64,000 nt of DNA from Nothopassalora personata (Eukaryota > Ascomycota > Dothideomycetes > Mycosphaerellales > Mycosphaerellaceae): contig CM066295.1 of NCBI GenBank assembly GCA_033816765.1, positions 2,976,001 through 3,040,000 on the forward strand, in the 5' to 3' direction. The notes beneath the pieces were generated by a model. It made no database searches, was not told where the DNA came from, and saw only the letters and a program-made list of their open reading frames with translations. Positions 33,778 through 44,335 of this stretch are shown here, one piece after another. The translations under genes and the position numbers were made by a program. Numbering within the stretch: the stretch's first letter is position 1; each line of letters starts with the position of its first letter.

Positions 33778-33954
33778 ACTACCGTGCCATTTCAGTCTGA
33801 TATTGAAAGTGAGTGAATGAATGTTGTCGCCGTCCGAAGTGTGCATGGGTTGTGGCTGGTGTGACGCTCGGGCCTCGTCGATGTTGGAGCTCGACTTCCG
33901 CATCAACCTGTAAACCTGTGGCTCATACACAACATCTCTCACGACAAAGCCAAC
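33778..33954. promoter_or_regulatory. 177-bp bidirectional promoter region VPS11 / FIP1
   Basis: Start codons of the two divergent genes are 177 bp apart, so core promoters must be shared or abut. No TATA box is obvious. Confidence 0.6.
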
Positions 33955-35090
33955 ATGGACGAAGATGACGATGATCTCTACGGCGGTGGCAGTGCCGACC
34001 AGCAACACCAGCAGCAGATGAAGCAGGAAGACGTGGTCGAGCAGAAAATGGACGCCAGCGAGGAAGAAGAGGAGGACGACGATAGTGAGGATGTATGTTG
34101 TGTCGCATCCATAGCACATGTATACACGTATCCTGATCACATCCTGTGTAGGACGTCCAAATCACACTCGAGAAACCAGAAGGCGCAAAGGCGTCAGAAC
34201 CGTAAGATTGGTCGCGAGTTAGAGCCAACCCGCACAACCAGCTGACCAAAGCGCAATACAGTCCTGCTAAGCAGCAGAAGGTCAAGCATGACAGCACAGC
34301 CTTGGAATCGAAACCTGCCAAATCGTCAACACCTATCAAGCCCGAGGGTTCTACCGCTCTAGCCCCCCAAATAAAGACAACCCTCACCCACAACGGCAAA
34401 GAAGGCAAAGACTTCCCCGAAGTGCGCTCCAAAAACCCCATCGACGTCAATGCCATCCCAACCTGGACCAATGGCAAGCCTCTCACAGCTGTCGACATCG
34501 ACGCCGATCTCGCCGAGAACAGCAAGCCCTGGCGCTTACCCGGCACCGACGCGACGGACTTCTTCAACTATGGCTTCGACGAGTACACCTGGGCTAGCTA
34601 CTGCGTGAAGCAGCAGATGATCGGGAACCAGATCGGTCAGATCAAGCAAGAGGATGCGCAGATGAAGGCTTTCATGGGCATTGGAGATGGGGACAACAAG
34701 CAGGGTGGTGGGATGCCGCCGATGCCGCCGGGAATGGATATGAATGATCCGAATGCCATGGCGAGTATGATGCAGCAGTTTGGTATGGATCCGAGTCAGT
34801 TCATGCAGGGCATGAATGGCTTTGGAGGAGGTATGCCGGGTATGCCTGGAATGGGAGGTATGGGCGGTCAAGGAGGCGGACAGCAGTTTCAGCAAGGAGC
34901 GTTTGGCAGTGGACAGAATAGTGCGAGTCCGAATCCTCAACCCGGCCAAGGCTTCCAGGCACCGCAAGGACCGGGAGCTGCGGGTGAAGGATACAGCCAA
35001 CAGCAGCTGGACATGATGCAGACCATGGGTGGTGGCGGAGGTGGTGGAAGGGGAGGGAGAAATCGACGAGGCGGCCGAGGAGGATGGTAA
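33955..35090 (+). CDS. fip1: mRNA polyadenylation factor FIP1
   Basis: Subunit of the cleavage and polyadenylation factor that tethers poly(A) polymerase. Exons 33955-34092, 34152-34201 and 34262-35090 (introns 59 and 60 nt) give 338 aa. An acidic N-terminus (MDEDDDDLYGGG, then EEEEEDDDSED) leads to DVQITLEKPEG. The Fip1 motif is KPWRLPGTDATDFFNYGFDE followed by YTWASYCVKQ. The C-terminus is Gly/Met/Pro/Gln-rich and ends in an RGG-type GRGGRNRRGGRGGW. The splice joins restore one frame throughout. Confidence 0.95.
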
Positions 35091-35906
35091 AACCTCCCTC
35101 CTGGCACCCCAGCCCGGATCAAACACAATGGTGATGTTGCAGCACTTTTTCGGCGAGCCTTGGGGTCTTGATGGAAGTGTACGATAGATGCGTGCTACGA
35201 TACCCAACGAATTACATGACCGCCCGGCGGATCACAATGCATCAGGGATGGCTTCAGGCTGAAGGCACAGCCTCACGTTGGCATGGTAGAGGGCACCGTA
35301 CGCTTCCATGCACTGATTAAAAAGAGGTTCTTGTACAAATCAAAAATGAGTGAAAATAAGAAAGACACATTTAGTATTTGATATTCTAACTTTATTAACT
35401 CTAACAAAGAGCTTAGTGAAGTGCTGAGTGATGACACTTTTAGCTTTATTAAGACTGTTCATACCTTCGATATGGTCTTGAAAAGTAGGGGGACTAGAGG
35501 TCTTGACAATTTCGGATGGTCTTGACGCGATCGAAGTAGATGAGTGCTACACAGACAGGAGGCAAGACTGTCCGGCGAGAGCGATATTTGTTACCTAGGT
35601 GCGCCAAACCCACCTCACGTGGCCTGACATGCCACTCGATCGATCCACAGGGGGTCGCAAGATCCGCTGACAGTCCGACACAACACCCGTCGATTTCGCA
35701 AAGCTGTATATCCTCTCTGCGAGCACGGATCACGACGAAATAGGATTTAGCCAACGCGCAATTGCATAGCACGTTAGACTATCCAAGTTTCGCAGTCTGC
35801 CGTCGCCGTTGCGATCTGTTAGAAGCAAAGGGAGTGAGTGTAAGCACTTTTGTCGACCCCACTGTCGATCCTGTCAGTGTATCTTCCGACCCCCTCCCCT
35901 GTGATC
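35091..35906. other. Intergenic, FIP1 3' region
   Basis: Includes an A/T-rich segment at about 35330-35460 that may be transcript 3' end sequence. No gene is recognised. Confidence 0.4.
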
Positions 35907-35911
35907 GATCT

Positions 35912-36087
35912 TGTTGTGTTTAGGTATTTGACGAGTACAAGCTTCCAGATTGAAACGATAGGGTGGATCAGTAACCCTCATGAATTGCCACACAGTGTAA
36001 GACTATCTGGCTACAGAAAACAGTGTGATATAGTGTGTGTGTGCCAAGTCCTGACTAACATGGCCCTTGGTCACCTGATTCACAACA
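35912..36087. mobile_element. Solo LTR (176 bp), unmutated, with 5-bp target duplication
   Basis: The element begins TGTTGTG and ends CACAACA, complementary terminal repeats of the LTR type. GATCT occurs immediately before (35907-35911) and after (36088-36092), a perfect 5-bp target-site duplication. No retrotransposon interior is attached, so this is a solo LTR left by recombination. The same LTR, RIP-mutated, lies at 10286-10460. CA and TG dinucleotides are intact here, so this copy escaped RIP, perhaps because of its small size. Element orientation cannot be set from the LTR alone. Confidence 0.9.
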
Positions 36088-36343
36088 GATCTCGTGAGTT
36101 TTGTGGGGGCTTCTTGTGGGGAAGCTTAACCTTAAATCCTTCCACCTTCACTCCGCTCCGCGCTGGTCGAGCTCACGTCGTTCTTCCAAGACCAGATCTG
36201 AGCAATTTGGATCCAGATGTCTTGATTGCTCCAAGCACCCCTACCTCCCAAAGTCTTCAAAATCGTCGTTGACGCTCTCATCTGCGCTCTGAGACCCTCT
36301 CGACGGCCCTCACACGACACCCACCCCACCACCTCCGTTAACC

Positions 36344-36652
36344 ATGGCCTGGCAACATTATGTAACGTACGCCTCTATCCCCCTTCGCCACTCAATACCT
36401 CCGCTACGTTTTCATATATCAGTTTGAACCTTACGAATCTGCAGGCGACGCAACACAATCCTCTTCACCACAGCCGCACTGGCAAGTTCCTACTTCGCGG
36501 TCCGGTGGCGACAAGAGGCAGACAAGGCCCGGAACTCCGGCACGTTCCATGTTGAGCCGCATCGTTCAGGTATCCTTGTTACCAAGACTACTGAGGTTCA
36601 ATCAAGGTCCCGTGCAGATGGGAGCTGACGTTTGGTAGGGGGTGGCGTTTGA
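36344..36652 (+). CDS. 53-aa single-pass membrane microprotein, three exons
   Basis: Exons 36344-36366, 36445-36569 and 36639-36652 join in phase to MAWQHYVTRRNTILFTTAAL followed by ASSYFAVRWRQEADKARNSG and a tail ending PHRSGGGV. Introns are 78 nt (GTACGC...CTGCAG) and 69 nt (GTATCC...TTGGTAG, with GCTGAC branch). One hydrophobic helix (about 12-29) is flanked by basic residues, then a charged tail. This could be a small mitochondrial or ER membrane protein; I do not recognise a named family. Support is the consistent splicing phase, ATG context (ACCATGG) and protein-like composition. Too short for ordinary ORF finding. Confidence 0.65.
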
Positions 36653-37135
36653 ACGAGATGAGACTGGTGCTGGATTTGTTCTAGGCGATAAGTAGGGAAA
36701 GGATTAGGAGAAGCCTACAGAATGGGATGACTGATGAGTTCTTACGGTGTTTATACAAGATATGTTGTACATGTTGTACATTGTCACGATGATTTGCCTC
36801 ATTTGTTGATGGCACAGTCGAAGGTTCGGCTCGGGTCCGATATTTCATGTCGGCCCCGTTCTCTCGCTCGCTCGAAGCTGTGAGTCGCGACTAAAAAGAG
36901 AGGCGTTTCCGGAAACGTTCCTAGGCGGCGATGGAACTCGATCCAGAGCGGAGTCTGGGCAGAGTGATCAGGCTTCGTGGGAGAGCGATTTGCTCAGGTA
37001 TCAGGAGTATACTGGCTCTGGCTCTCCCTCCACGATCAAGTTGAGCCGCAGAACTGTGATTCTTATGCTGCTCCAGCTGTAGGATGCATCGCTCCGGTGT
37101 AACGTAGCTGGTGAATTCGACAGTCCGGTACGTGA
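36653..37135. other. Convergent intergenic region, microprotein / SAM carrier
   Basis: 3' regions of the two convergent genes. Nothing else recognised. Confidence 0.4.
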
Positions 37136-38038
37136 TCATCGCCCGCCGAGCATGTTGGTCGCCCACTGGTAACTGCCCAAGAACACAGCACCGCCGATGC
37201 TGATCCACATCGTCCTCGGCCCAATCCCGCTGAAAAACACCCTACCACCCTCTTTTCTCCAGATGTTCCCGGTCATAGCAAACACATTCTGCCTTCCAGT
37301 CGACAACATCATCCTCGTCTTCAGCACATCCAACGGCGTCGTCAAACCCGCCGCAATAGCTCCTGAAATCGCACCATAAACACCACTCTCCACTGCAGTG
37401 ACTTCCGTCGGCCTGGGCGGATCCCTCTGCTGCAATGACCACTTCTTCAACACCTCCCACAACGGGAATTGTATAATCGTGAACGGCACTTCCCTCAACA
37501 CCGTGATTCCCCACCCTCTATACAACTCCCTCCACACAGTCCCTAACCCGTGCGTCTTCCTCAACCCCAGAATCGCGCTCAACGCCGCCAGGGAGCTCGG
37601 GTGCTGCTTTGCCTGTGCCCGCTGCTTGACCACCTCCGTCGGCACTCTCACTGCACAAGCCGCGATTTCGCCTAAGCTTGCGGCCACCATGTGCACGCCA
37701 GCTTCGCCGTAGGCACCGTTTGTGCTGGAGGCGAAGTATCTCTTTGTGGTTTCGTAGGTGACAAAGAAGAGGCCTGCGCCCGGTGCGGAACCGACTACGG
37801 CGGAGCCGATTCCATTGTAGACGCCGCGGAAGCCACCGCTGGCCCAGAAGCCGGTGGAGGATTGGAGGCGGGTCTTGAGGGTGTCGAGGGGGAAGAGGGA
37901 GATGTCTACGGTGGTGCCTGCTATGCCGCCTGCCTAGAATTGTTAGTTGGGTGGACTGGGAGGGGATTGGTGTCGTCGTACGAATAAAGAGCGGAGGTAT
38001 GGGGACTGCACCAGCGCGGTTGACGATTTCTTGTCCAT
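37136..38038 (-). CDS. pet8: Mitochondrial S-adenosylmethionine carrier (PET8/SAMC type)
   Basis: Inner-membrane exchanger that brings S-adenosylmethionine into mitochondria. Exons 38038-37982 (MDKKSSTALVQSPYLRSLF) and 37933-37136, intron 48 nt, 284 aa. The three mitochondrial carrier signatures are visible: FPLDTLKTRLQS, VPTEVVKQRAQA and TPLDVLKTRMM. GGFRGVYNGIGSAVVGSAPG and the third-repeat region point to the SAM carrier subgroup. Six membrane segments are expected. The start lies 610 bp from the divergent start of the coiled-coil gene. Confidence 0.92.
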
Positions 38039-38648
38039 GCTCTATGCAAACAACGCGGGAACGCCTGATATGAGAGAGACTGTACCATGAGTGAAAGTGT
38101 TGGGGGGCGCTCAATGACGGCGGAGATCGGGCGCGGCGGAGATGAGTCCGGCTCGAATGTTGGTTGATTGCACTTTCACAACAACACGAACTGGTTTCTC
38201 AGCACGTGAACATGCAAAGCTCCAGTCAACGGTTACGAGCTGGCACATATGTCACAAGTCGCCAGCGTGATGGAAACGCGGTCAAGGCATGGCCGGCGAA
38301 CGTCCTATCGCATCTGCTTCCTCTCACAGTAGCCTTGGAAGTCATAGAATACTGAATTTGCCACACATTCTGCAAGGCTTTGTCCTGGAAAAACGCTTTC
38401 TTTATACCACAAGATGATCACATCACGTGGATCGGGCTGGCAGATGAGCACTTCATGGAGTCCTTGTGGTCACAAAGACGAACAAAGAGAGCGTGCTCAG
38501 CGATGGTGAAGAGCAAGATGCCATTCGAGGGGGACCATGTTCCACCACAGTGATTCTGTAACACTTTCTTGCTAATCATTTTTGACGTACATTTCTAGCA
38601 CTTTCATTCCAGCGAGAGGCAGGTCCTCGATTTCTTGGCATTAATAAA
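38039..38648. promoter_or_regulatory. Divergent intergenic region, SAM carrier / coiled-coil gene
   Basis: 610 bp between divergent starts. No defined element was identified. Confidence 0.45.
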
Positions 38649-41600
38649 ATGTCTGGTATGGAGGACCTCTGTTTCGAGAGTGAGAACGAAGTGTTCATGA
38701 CGGGCGAGGAAGAATTCGGGCAGGAGACAGAACCACAATCCAAAGATTTCGGAACGAAGAAGCAGGAGCCTCGACTGAGCAATGAGGTAGCAAGTGATGG
38801 TTCGGTAACCTCAAATCAACCTGGGTCCGCGTGGTCTTCTTCTTCGTCCGAGGAAGATGAACGGGAAGAAGAAGTCGAGCAGGAGTTGGAGGACTTCGAA
38901 GAAAGACAACCTCAGGAGGCGGTAGTCATCGGAGGTAACCCAGCGGATGAGGAGCAGGGGCTGGATGCAGCCATCACAAGGGCCATGACATGTGAGATTT
39001 CCTCGGGTCAGCCTGCTAGCGGCCCTCCTCTCAGTCTGAGCGTTAGTCCAGTCGTTGCTGGACTCACTTCGGAAGAAGAACCTGTGGATCTGGAAGCCTT
39101 TCCAGACTTCGACGGAACTTGGTCCGCCAGCAGCGATGCGCAGGAAGGTGCAACGATAGATGAGCATCGACCGCGGCCGCGGCTTCGAGCAGCCACCGTT
39201 GTTGGAGACAACGACGCGGACGATGAGTCGTCTCCAACAGCTCCATCAGGATGGCAGATACAAGAGCACTTGGCAGTTGAAAGACGCCCTCAGCTCAGAG
39301 GTCGGCGCCTGTCGATAACGGAACAATACAAATACGAAGACAATGAATTGCGAAGAACTCGGGGTAATCTCGAGACTGCTATTGGACGTGCTGTGCACCT
39401 TATCGACCCTGCAAAGCAACACGTCGCTCAGCTTGCCACGTATGAACGGCCCCATGAAGGGCTAGAGCGGATGGGCGACCCTCGACTCAGGAGGCACCTA
39501 CGTCCAGGCGAGCACGCGAATACACCGCGGAAACCGTCACCGTTGAGGAGATCCGAGAGCGAGGAGGCCGTCGCTGATGAATCGCGTGTTGCGGAGCCTC
39601 GATCGCCCGAATGTGTGTTGTTACCCAGTACCACTTACGATGAGGAGCGTGGATGGCGCCGAGAGCAGACACGGCATTACCTGCCAAAGAAGTGGCGCAC
39701 TGAAGCCAGCGACAAAATCATGCCGGAGGACATAGAGAGGACATCGGATCGTCTTGCAGAGCTAATCAATGAGGATGATGAAGTATCAATTGCTCTGGAC
39801 CAAGAGTCACTCACGGACCTGATCAGTGCATGCCGCCAAGCGCGTACAACGACAGATTCTAACATTCGACGAGCTTTGTTGATTTCGGACGACGAGGAAG
39901 CTGTAGAGCAGTCCACCTCAACTGGTACAACGAACGCAGATGCGAGCCCGGAGCTGAGAATACCTCTAACGATTTTTTCAGGGCCAAATGACAGCGACGA
40001 CCGTGTTGTAACTCCTGTCGAGAACCAAGCAAATGACTCAGAACAGTCGCCTTTGCCTACCAGCGCTCAAGAGCTCGAGGCTGCGACGGGGATGGACACA
40101 GAGGAGGCACTTGCAGTGGCCGAGGAATGGAACGCCCGTTGCGATGAATATCATCTTCCTGAGACTAAGCCCGGTGTGAAGTCAGAAGGCGCTGCTGAGC
40201 GACTGGCCAAGAAGCGAACCAAGGCTGTCTTTGAATGGGACTACACCGAGTACCTCATGCGGCGACGTGGCTATGAGCGGCCACCTCCGCCTTCCATGAA
40301 ACTGCCGGAAGATCCCAGAGAACGTGCCGAATTCGCCCGAGCTATGGCTCATCTCTATCGCTACGAGCGAGACGAAGAAAGGCGCAAGATCGACTTTCTG
40401 CTGGATGAGAACCAGCACGTTCAACGATTGAGAGGTGAGCGAGATAGACTGCTCAAAGAGGTGTATGACTACAAGGAAGCAATAGGCCAGAACTTTGCGG
40501 AGATTGCGTCTTTGGAAGAGAGGCTTAGGCAAAAATGTCGACATTGTGGAAAGTCCAGCGAAAGTGGGGACGACGGTCGTGTTGAGATGGCAGCAGCTGC
40601 TAAGTCTGTCAAATGTCTTGATAGCGGACACGCCGATCTGGAAGAGCAGCTTGTGGCAGCCAAAGAGCGGATACAGGCCTTGCAAGAAGAGAATGACGAG
40701 CTGGAAGTATCGTTGAAGAAGAGAAAGGCCAAGCTCGCCGAGTTGAAAGGCATCGCCCAGACTGCTCAGTCCTGGAAACAGAGAGCCGACGCTGCCAGGG
40801 CACAAGCGGAGCAAGTTCAAGAACTTGCTGACTGTGAGTTGCGACGGCGCGCGAACGAGAGGTATGTATTGCCAGGCTGGAAGCTGCTCAACCGCGTGAT
40901 ACAGAGCCAAACTGATAATGAGGATAGTGTGTATAGAGATCAAGGCACTGATCCAGATCACTCTGTTCAGCAGCAATACGAGGAAAGGGCTGTTGTCGCT
41001 GCAGTATCAGAAGCACGGCAACAGCTACAGAGCCAGTATGAAGAGCTTCTTACGGAATATACTGACTGCAAGAACCAACTAGAGCAGAGCAAACAGAATC
41101 ATCACGATGATTTGCGAAGGTCGGGCGATGAGCAACGAGAGCAGCGTGCCGCGATGGACCAGCTTCGGGCCCAATGTGCGGTCCTTGAATCTCAACTGCA
41201 AAAATTACGTCAAGTCCGTCCTGTCAATACGCCAAACAGAACGACGTCGACTTCGATGCAAAGACCATTCACACCTCCTGAGCAGTCCACCGGTCACAAC
41301 TCCGCACAGACTCCATCCATGAAATTCACCCAGCCGACGCCTCCAAAGGTAGACACTGAAGTAGACTCGAGGTCAAGCGATGATGCCCCATCCGCGACTC
41401 CATCTTCAGCGCACACTCCCTGCACCCCAGGCTTGACCGCATACCTAGTCGACAAGCCTCCTCCAACCCCAGTGATCGAACGGACTGAAAGCTGGCACCA
41501 ACGCAACGACTACCTTCTGCAGTCTCGGACATACATCGAAGTGTCGAAGAGAATGGAAGCCTTCCGCGAAGAACAACGACAAGTCGAGCTGAGAGCAAAG

Positions 41601-41945
41601 GAGCGACGAGAGAAGGCGTATTTTGACCTCTTCGGAACGAGGTTTCAGCCGTTAACGGAGTCACAGAAGAAGAAGACGTACTATGGCTTGGCGCATAAGT
41701 CCGAAAAGGAGCCGCGTGATGTTGAAATGTCTCGCTCGCTGGAGAGGATTGGGAAGAAGTCGAACGTGGAGTCAATGTTTTATGAGAATCGTGAGGCGAA
41801 GCTTACTGCGGCTAGAGAGAAGCTTAACGCCAGGAGCCCTACGAAGCCGTATCGGGAATTCTTTTCGGATGCAGAGGATGAGCAGGCGGTTCCCAAGAGA
41901 AGGTTGTGGGGTGGTGTACGTAGTGCGAAGCCCCTGGACAGGTGA
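38649..41945 (+). CDS. Large acidic coiled-coil protein, family not recognised (1098 aa)
   Basis: Single uninterrupted ORF from ATG 38649. The first 230 residues are acidic and disordered (SSSSEEDEREEEVEQELEDF). A basic-acidic region with YDEERGWRREQTRHYLPKKW follows near 340. Long heptad-rich helices lie at about 560-730 and 780-860, interrupted by CRHCGKSSESG (a CxxC pair). A conserved-looking C-terminal block (about 930-1090) has ESWHQRNDYLLQSRTYIEVS, then KAYFDLFGTRFQPLTESQKKK. The architecture suggests a cytoskeletal, septal or spindle-pole scaffold, but that is inference from shape only. No intron seen. Confidence 0.8.
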   Translation: MSGMEDLCFESENEVFMTGEEEFGQETEPQSKDFGTKKQEPRLSNEVASDGSVTSNQPGSAWSSSSSEEDEREEEVEQELEDFEERQPQEAVVIGGNPADEEQGLDAAITRAMTCEISSGQPASGPPLSLSVSPVVAGLTSEEEPVDLEAFPDFDGTWSASSDAQEGATIDEHRPRPRLRAATVVGDNDADDESSPTAPSGWQIQEHLAVERRPQLRGRRLSITEQYKYEDNELRRTRGNLETAIGRAVHLIDPAKQHVAQLATYERPHEGLERMGDPRLRRHLRPGEHANTPRKPSPLRRSESEEAVADESRVAEPRSPECVLLPSTTYDEERGWRREQTRHYLPKKWRTEASDKIMPEDIERTSDRLAELINEDDEVSIALDQESLTDLISACRQARTTTDSNIRRALLISDDEEAVEQSTSTGTTNADASPELRIPLTIFSGPNDSDDRVVTPVENQANDSEQSPLPTSAQELEAATGMDTEEALAVAEEWNARCDEYHLPETKPGVKSEGAAERLAKKRTKAVFEWDYTEYLMRRRGYERPPPPSMKLPEDPRERAEFARAMAHLYRYERDEERRKIDFLLDENQHVQRLRGERDRLLKEVYDYKEAIGQNFAEIASLEERLRQKCRHCGKSSESGDDGRVEMAAAAKSVKCLDSGHADLEEQLVAAKERIQALQEENDELEVSLKKRKAKLAELKGIAQTAQSWKQRADAARAQAEQVQELADCELRRRANERYVLPGWKLLNRVIQSQTDNEDSVYRDQGTDPDHSVQQQYEERAVVAAVSEARQQLQSQYEELLTEYTDCKNQLEQSKQNHHDDLRRSGDEQREQRAAMDQLRAQCAVLESQLQKLRQVRPVNTPNRTTSTSMQRPFTPPEQSTGHNSAQTPSMKFTQPTPPKVDTEVDSRSSDDAPSATPSSAHTPCTPGLTAYLVDKPPPTPVIERTESWHQRNDYLLQSRTYIEVSKRMEAFREEQRQVELRAKERREKAYFDLFGTRFQPLTESQKKKTYYGLAHKSEKEPRDVEMSRSLERIGKKSNVESMFYENREAKLTAAREKLNARSPTKPYREFFSDAEDEQAVPKRRLWGGVRSAKPLDR

Positions 41946-42183
41946 TCTTTTCGGTCTGCTCTTTTACTCAAGACTATAGCTTTTTGGATATCAACCCCAT
42001 TTCCGGATCTCGAACTGACCGCTTCCGTGACTGCTTTTTTTTTGGCGAAGGCCGTTGACCTTGAAAATGTATGTTCCGCCGGGTGCGACAGCTGTTTACC
42101 CTGACGCACACTATCACAGCAGCAAGAAGTACCTGATCTAAGAGCTCACTGATGTTTTCCTGAGGATGGCAGACAAGCGCTGC

Positions 42184-42457
42184 TCAATCTCCAGTCCATT
42201 CCGCATGTGGCTGAGGGTTCGACCAGTATTCTTCTTTCGCGGCGTAGAAGATCTCGTGAGCATCGTCATAGGCTCTACGACATGTGGCGAGCAGGTCAGT
42301 CGCGGGAGGGTGACACTCGAGTAAATTGACCTTGTGTGGTTTGTACTTATAGGAAGGTGAGCTCATAGATCTCCAGACGAATCTTTGCCGGGAGCTTGTC
42401 GAAGAAGGGACATGCGGTAGTGGTGGTGACCATTGCGTATGAAAGTCCAAGTACCAT
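42184..42457 (-). pseudogene. Broken 2EXR-domain gene fragment
   Basis: From ATG 42457 the frame reads VTTTTACPFFDKLPAKIRLE then IYELTFL and stops; the sense continues in another frame as YKYKPHKVNLLECHPPATDL and LATCRRAYDDAHEIFYAAKE. Together these match a 2EXR domain (FDKLPxEIRLxIYEL...HKVNLL.TCRR...EA..IFY). The single frame change near 42365 and the early stop after about 90 residues indicate a decayed copy. No intron placement repairs the frame plausibly. Confidence 0.6.
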
Positions 42458-42851
42458 AATTCGTCAGTGTTGTCTTCGCATGATTATCTGAGGCACATAC
42501 GGTGCAGAATCGATTATGGCAATCGGAAAGGTAGGCGTAAGTGCTGGCCGGTAGTCTCAGGCTTGTCCCGCTGTCAGTCTAAGCAAGCCGGGTTGCGTTT
42601 CTGAGTGATGAATTGGTGGTGATGAAGGAACACAGTGAGTGGCGTCTTGCTCCATGTAACGAGTGTAGGAAGGATGTCACAAGTGATATATGACCCTCAC
42701 TGACTCGGCTGCTTACGGGCCGTGCCGCGAGTATCACATGTCAGTGACATGTACTCCTTGAAGGATATTGCTAGGATAGTCCGACGCAACGCCTTACCTA
42801 GGTCGATGGTGGATCTTTACGCGGACTGTGACTGCGGCTGCAAAGTCATCA
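42458..42851. other. Intergenic; nothing recognised
   Basis: No conserved frame on either strand. Confidence 0.4.
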
Positions 42852-43442
42852 TTAGCCCAACTCGAAATGAGGCGCTGGCGAAAGCAGGTTGAGGCGAAAG
42901 GCGGCAGACTCGATCATGCTTGCTACATCCACTTCGTCGTCGTCTGCGAGGGGTTTGGCTGGTGATTGTCCCTCTTTGTGCTCGCGATCAGAATCTGCAT
43001 CTGCATGTGTCTCGACGAATCGAGGATGTACCTTGAAGCCACCAGCACCTGCCTTGAGAGTCCAGTCTGAGCTGGAAGCAAGGATGACTCGTTGAGCCTT
43101 GACGAAAGTGTCGCCACAGCGGATGGTGAGATCGTAGAAAGTGCCATCGCGGTGAAGTCTGGATATGTCAGTCGGTGGCAAGACGTTCAAGGCAGGTGAG
43201 CCTATTCGGTGATGTTCTGGTCGAAAGCAGCACGCGCCTCGCTTAGGTTGAAGAGTGTCGAGATCATGATGTTTGCTGGCTAATTGAGTTGACTGTATGT
43301 GAGGAGAAAGGATCATCGGAAGAGGCGATGGATGTGCGTCTGCTACTTTCGTGTCCATCTTCTTTATTGTTGGTCTTGTTGGACCGTAAGATCCTAGCCG
43401 GCAAGCAGTTGGCGAGGATAACAGACTCTCGTCATCAACCAT
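42852..43442 (-). CDS. BTB/POZ-like fragment, gene model unresolved
   Basis: The centre reads SRLHRDGTFYDLTIRCGDTF followed by VKAQRVILASSSDWTLKAGAGGFK, the pattern of a BTB domain (DGxFSDLTI.CG...FKVH..VL.S.S..F..A..GGFK). Between GGFK and HKEGQSPAKPLADDDEVDVA lies a 51-nt in-frame stretch starting GTACAT and ending GCGAG that could be an unspliced intron. The domain ends early (MIESAAFRLNLL...stop) without the usual LYTGxY helix. An acceptor-like CTGACATATCCAG just before LHRDG suggests another intron and a different 5' exon. It is either a short degenerate gene or a pseudogene. Confidence 0.5.
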   Translation of the reverse strand: MVDDESLLSSPTACRLGSYGPTRPTIKKMDTKVADAHPSPLPMILSPHIQSTQLASKHHDLDTLQPKRGACCFRPEHHRIGSPALNVLPPTDISRLHRDGTFYDLTIRCGDTFVKAQRVILASSSDWTLKAGAGGFKVHPRFVETHADADSDREHKEGQSPAKPLADDDEVDVASMIESAAFRLNLLSPAPHFELG

Positions 43443-43742
43443 GTGGTCAGCGACCGCTTCGTTGGCAGACTGCAATCAGAGGCCATATTCGATGATCATG
43501 CTGCTCGTCATGCGACGACAATTGCATTTGTTGTAGGCCCGCGGGAAGAAGCTGGTGGACTGTTCATATTGCAGACACTTCAACGTGTCCTTTCAGGCCG
43601 CGTGAGATATTTTCGCTGGCAGATCTTTGTCCCCATCCTTCACACACCTCTCCGTCTACCCTCCCTTGCCCTTTCTGTTTCCGTACTTCTGACAGCTTGA
43701 GGACCGCTTATATCTCTTTTGGTACTCCACAGACAATGAAAC

Positions 43743-44335
43743 ATGAAGCAGAAGCATTCGCGAACGATGTTATTCCTGTTCGCCTTCACGTTGAGCACCG
43801 GCCTCGCTACGCCGTCTAACCAGATCACAGCAGTCAGTAGCACCGCAGTAGCGGTGCCACCACAACCAGCTGGCGCTCACGGCCCCACCCCGGAGCTCTC
43901 CAAGCGTGCCCTCCTGGACGTCGACAGAATTATGGCAATACACGAGGCTGGCTTGAAAGTACTCAATTACATGCATAGGAAGCTGGAGGTCTCGGATCGA
44001 GAGATCTCGGAGCTTCAGCGCGATCATCCAAACGGCAGCTATCTCACCAAAGAAGGCTGGCAGCTCACAGAGGAGCCCAAAGACCCATTGCCAGCTGATG
44101 TCACGGCTTTGCACGGTTATGATGGAGTTGAGGGCTTGCCGTTCCACGAGAAGAAAGGGTATGTGTGCAGGGATTACTGCGCTGTCCGTACATCGAACCC
44201 GTCAGCGTGGATGTCGAGGAATTGGAGGCACTATTCAGGAACATCTGTAAGTTACCTTTTTTTGACCTGCTCACGACGTTATTGCGACTGACATGACAGC
44301 AGGATGAGCGTGACATCGTCTTCCATTGGACATAG
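43743..44335 (+). CDS. Small secreted protein with a Kex2-type site (178 aa)
   Basis: Exons 43743-44246 and 44303-44335, joined across a 56-nt intron with a perfect GTAAGT donor, a GACTGAC branch and a CAG acceptor; the last residues become DERDIVFHWT. The N-terminus MKQKHSRTMLFLFAFTLSTGLATPS is a signal peptide. A Lys-Arg at 54-55 (ELSKR) ends a Ser/Ala/Pro-rich pro-region and looks like a Kex2 cleavage site. The mature part is mostly helical and charged with only two cysteines (142, 146). No family recognised; secreted effector or hydrophobic-surface protein are possibilities. It lies in a gene-poor, pseudogene-rich stretch. Confidence 0.7.
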
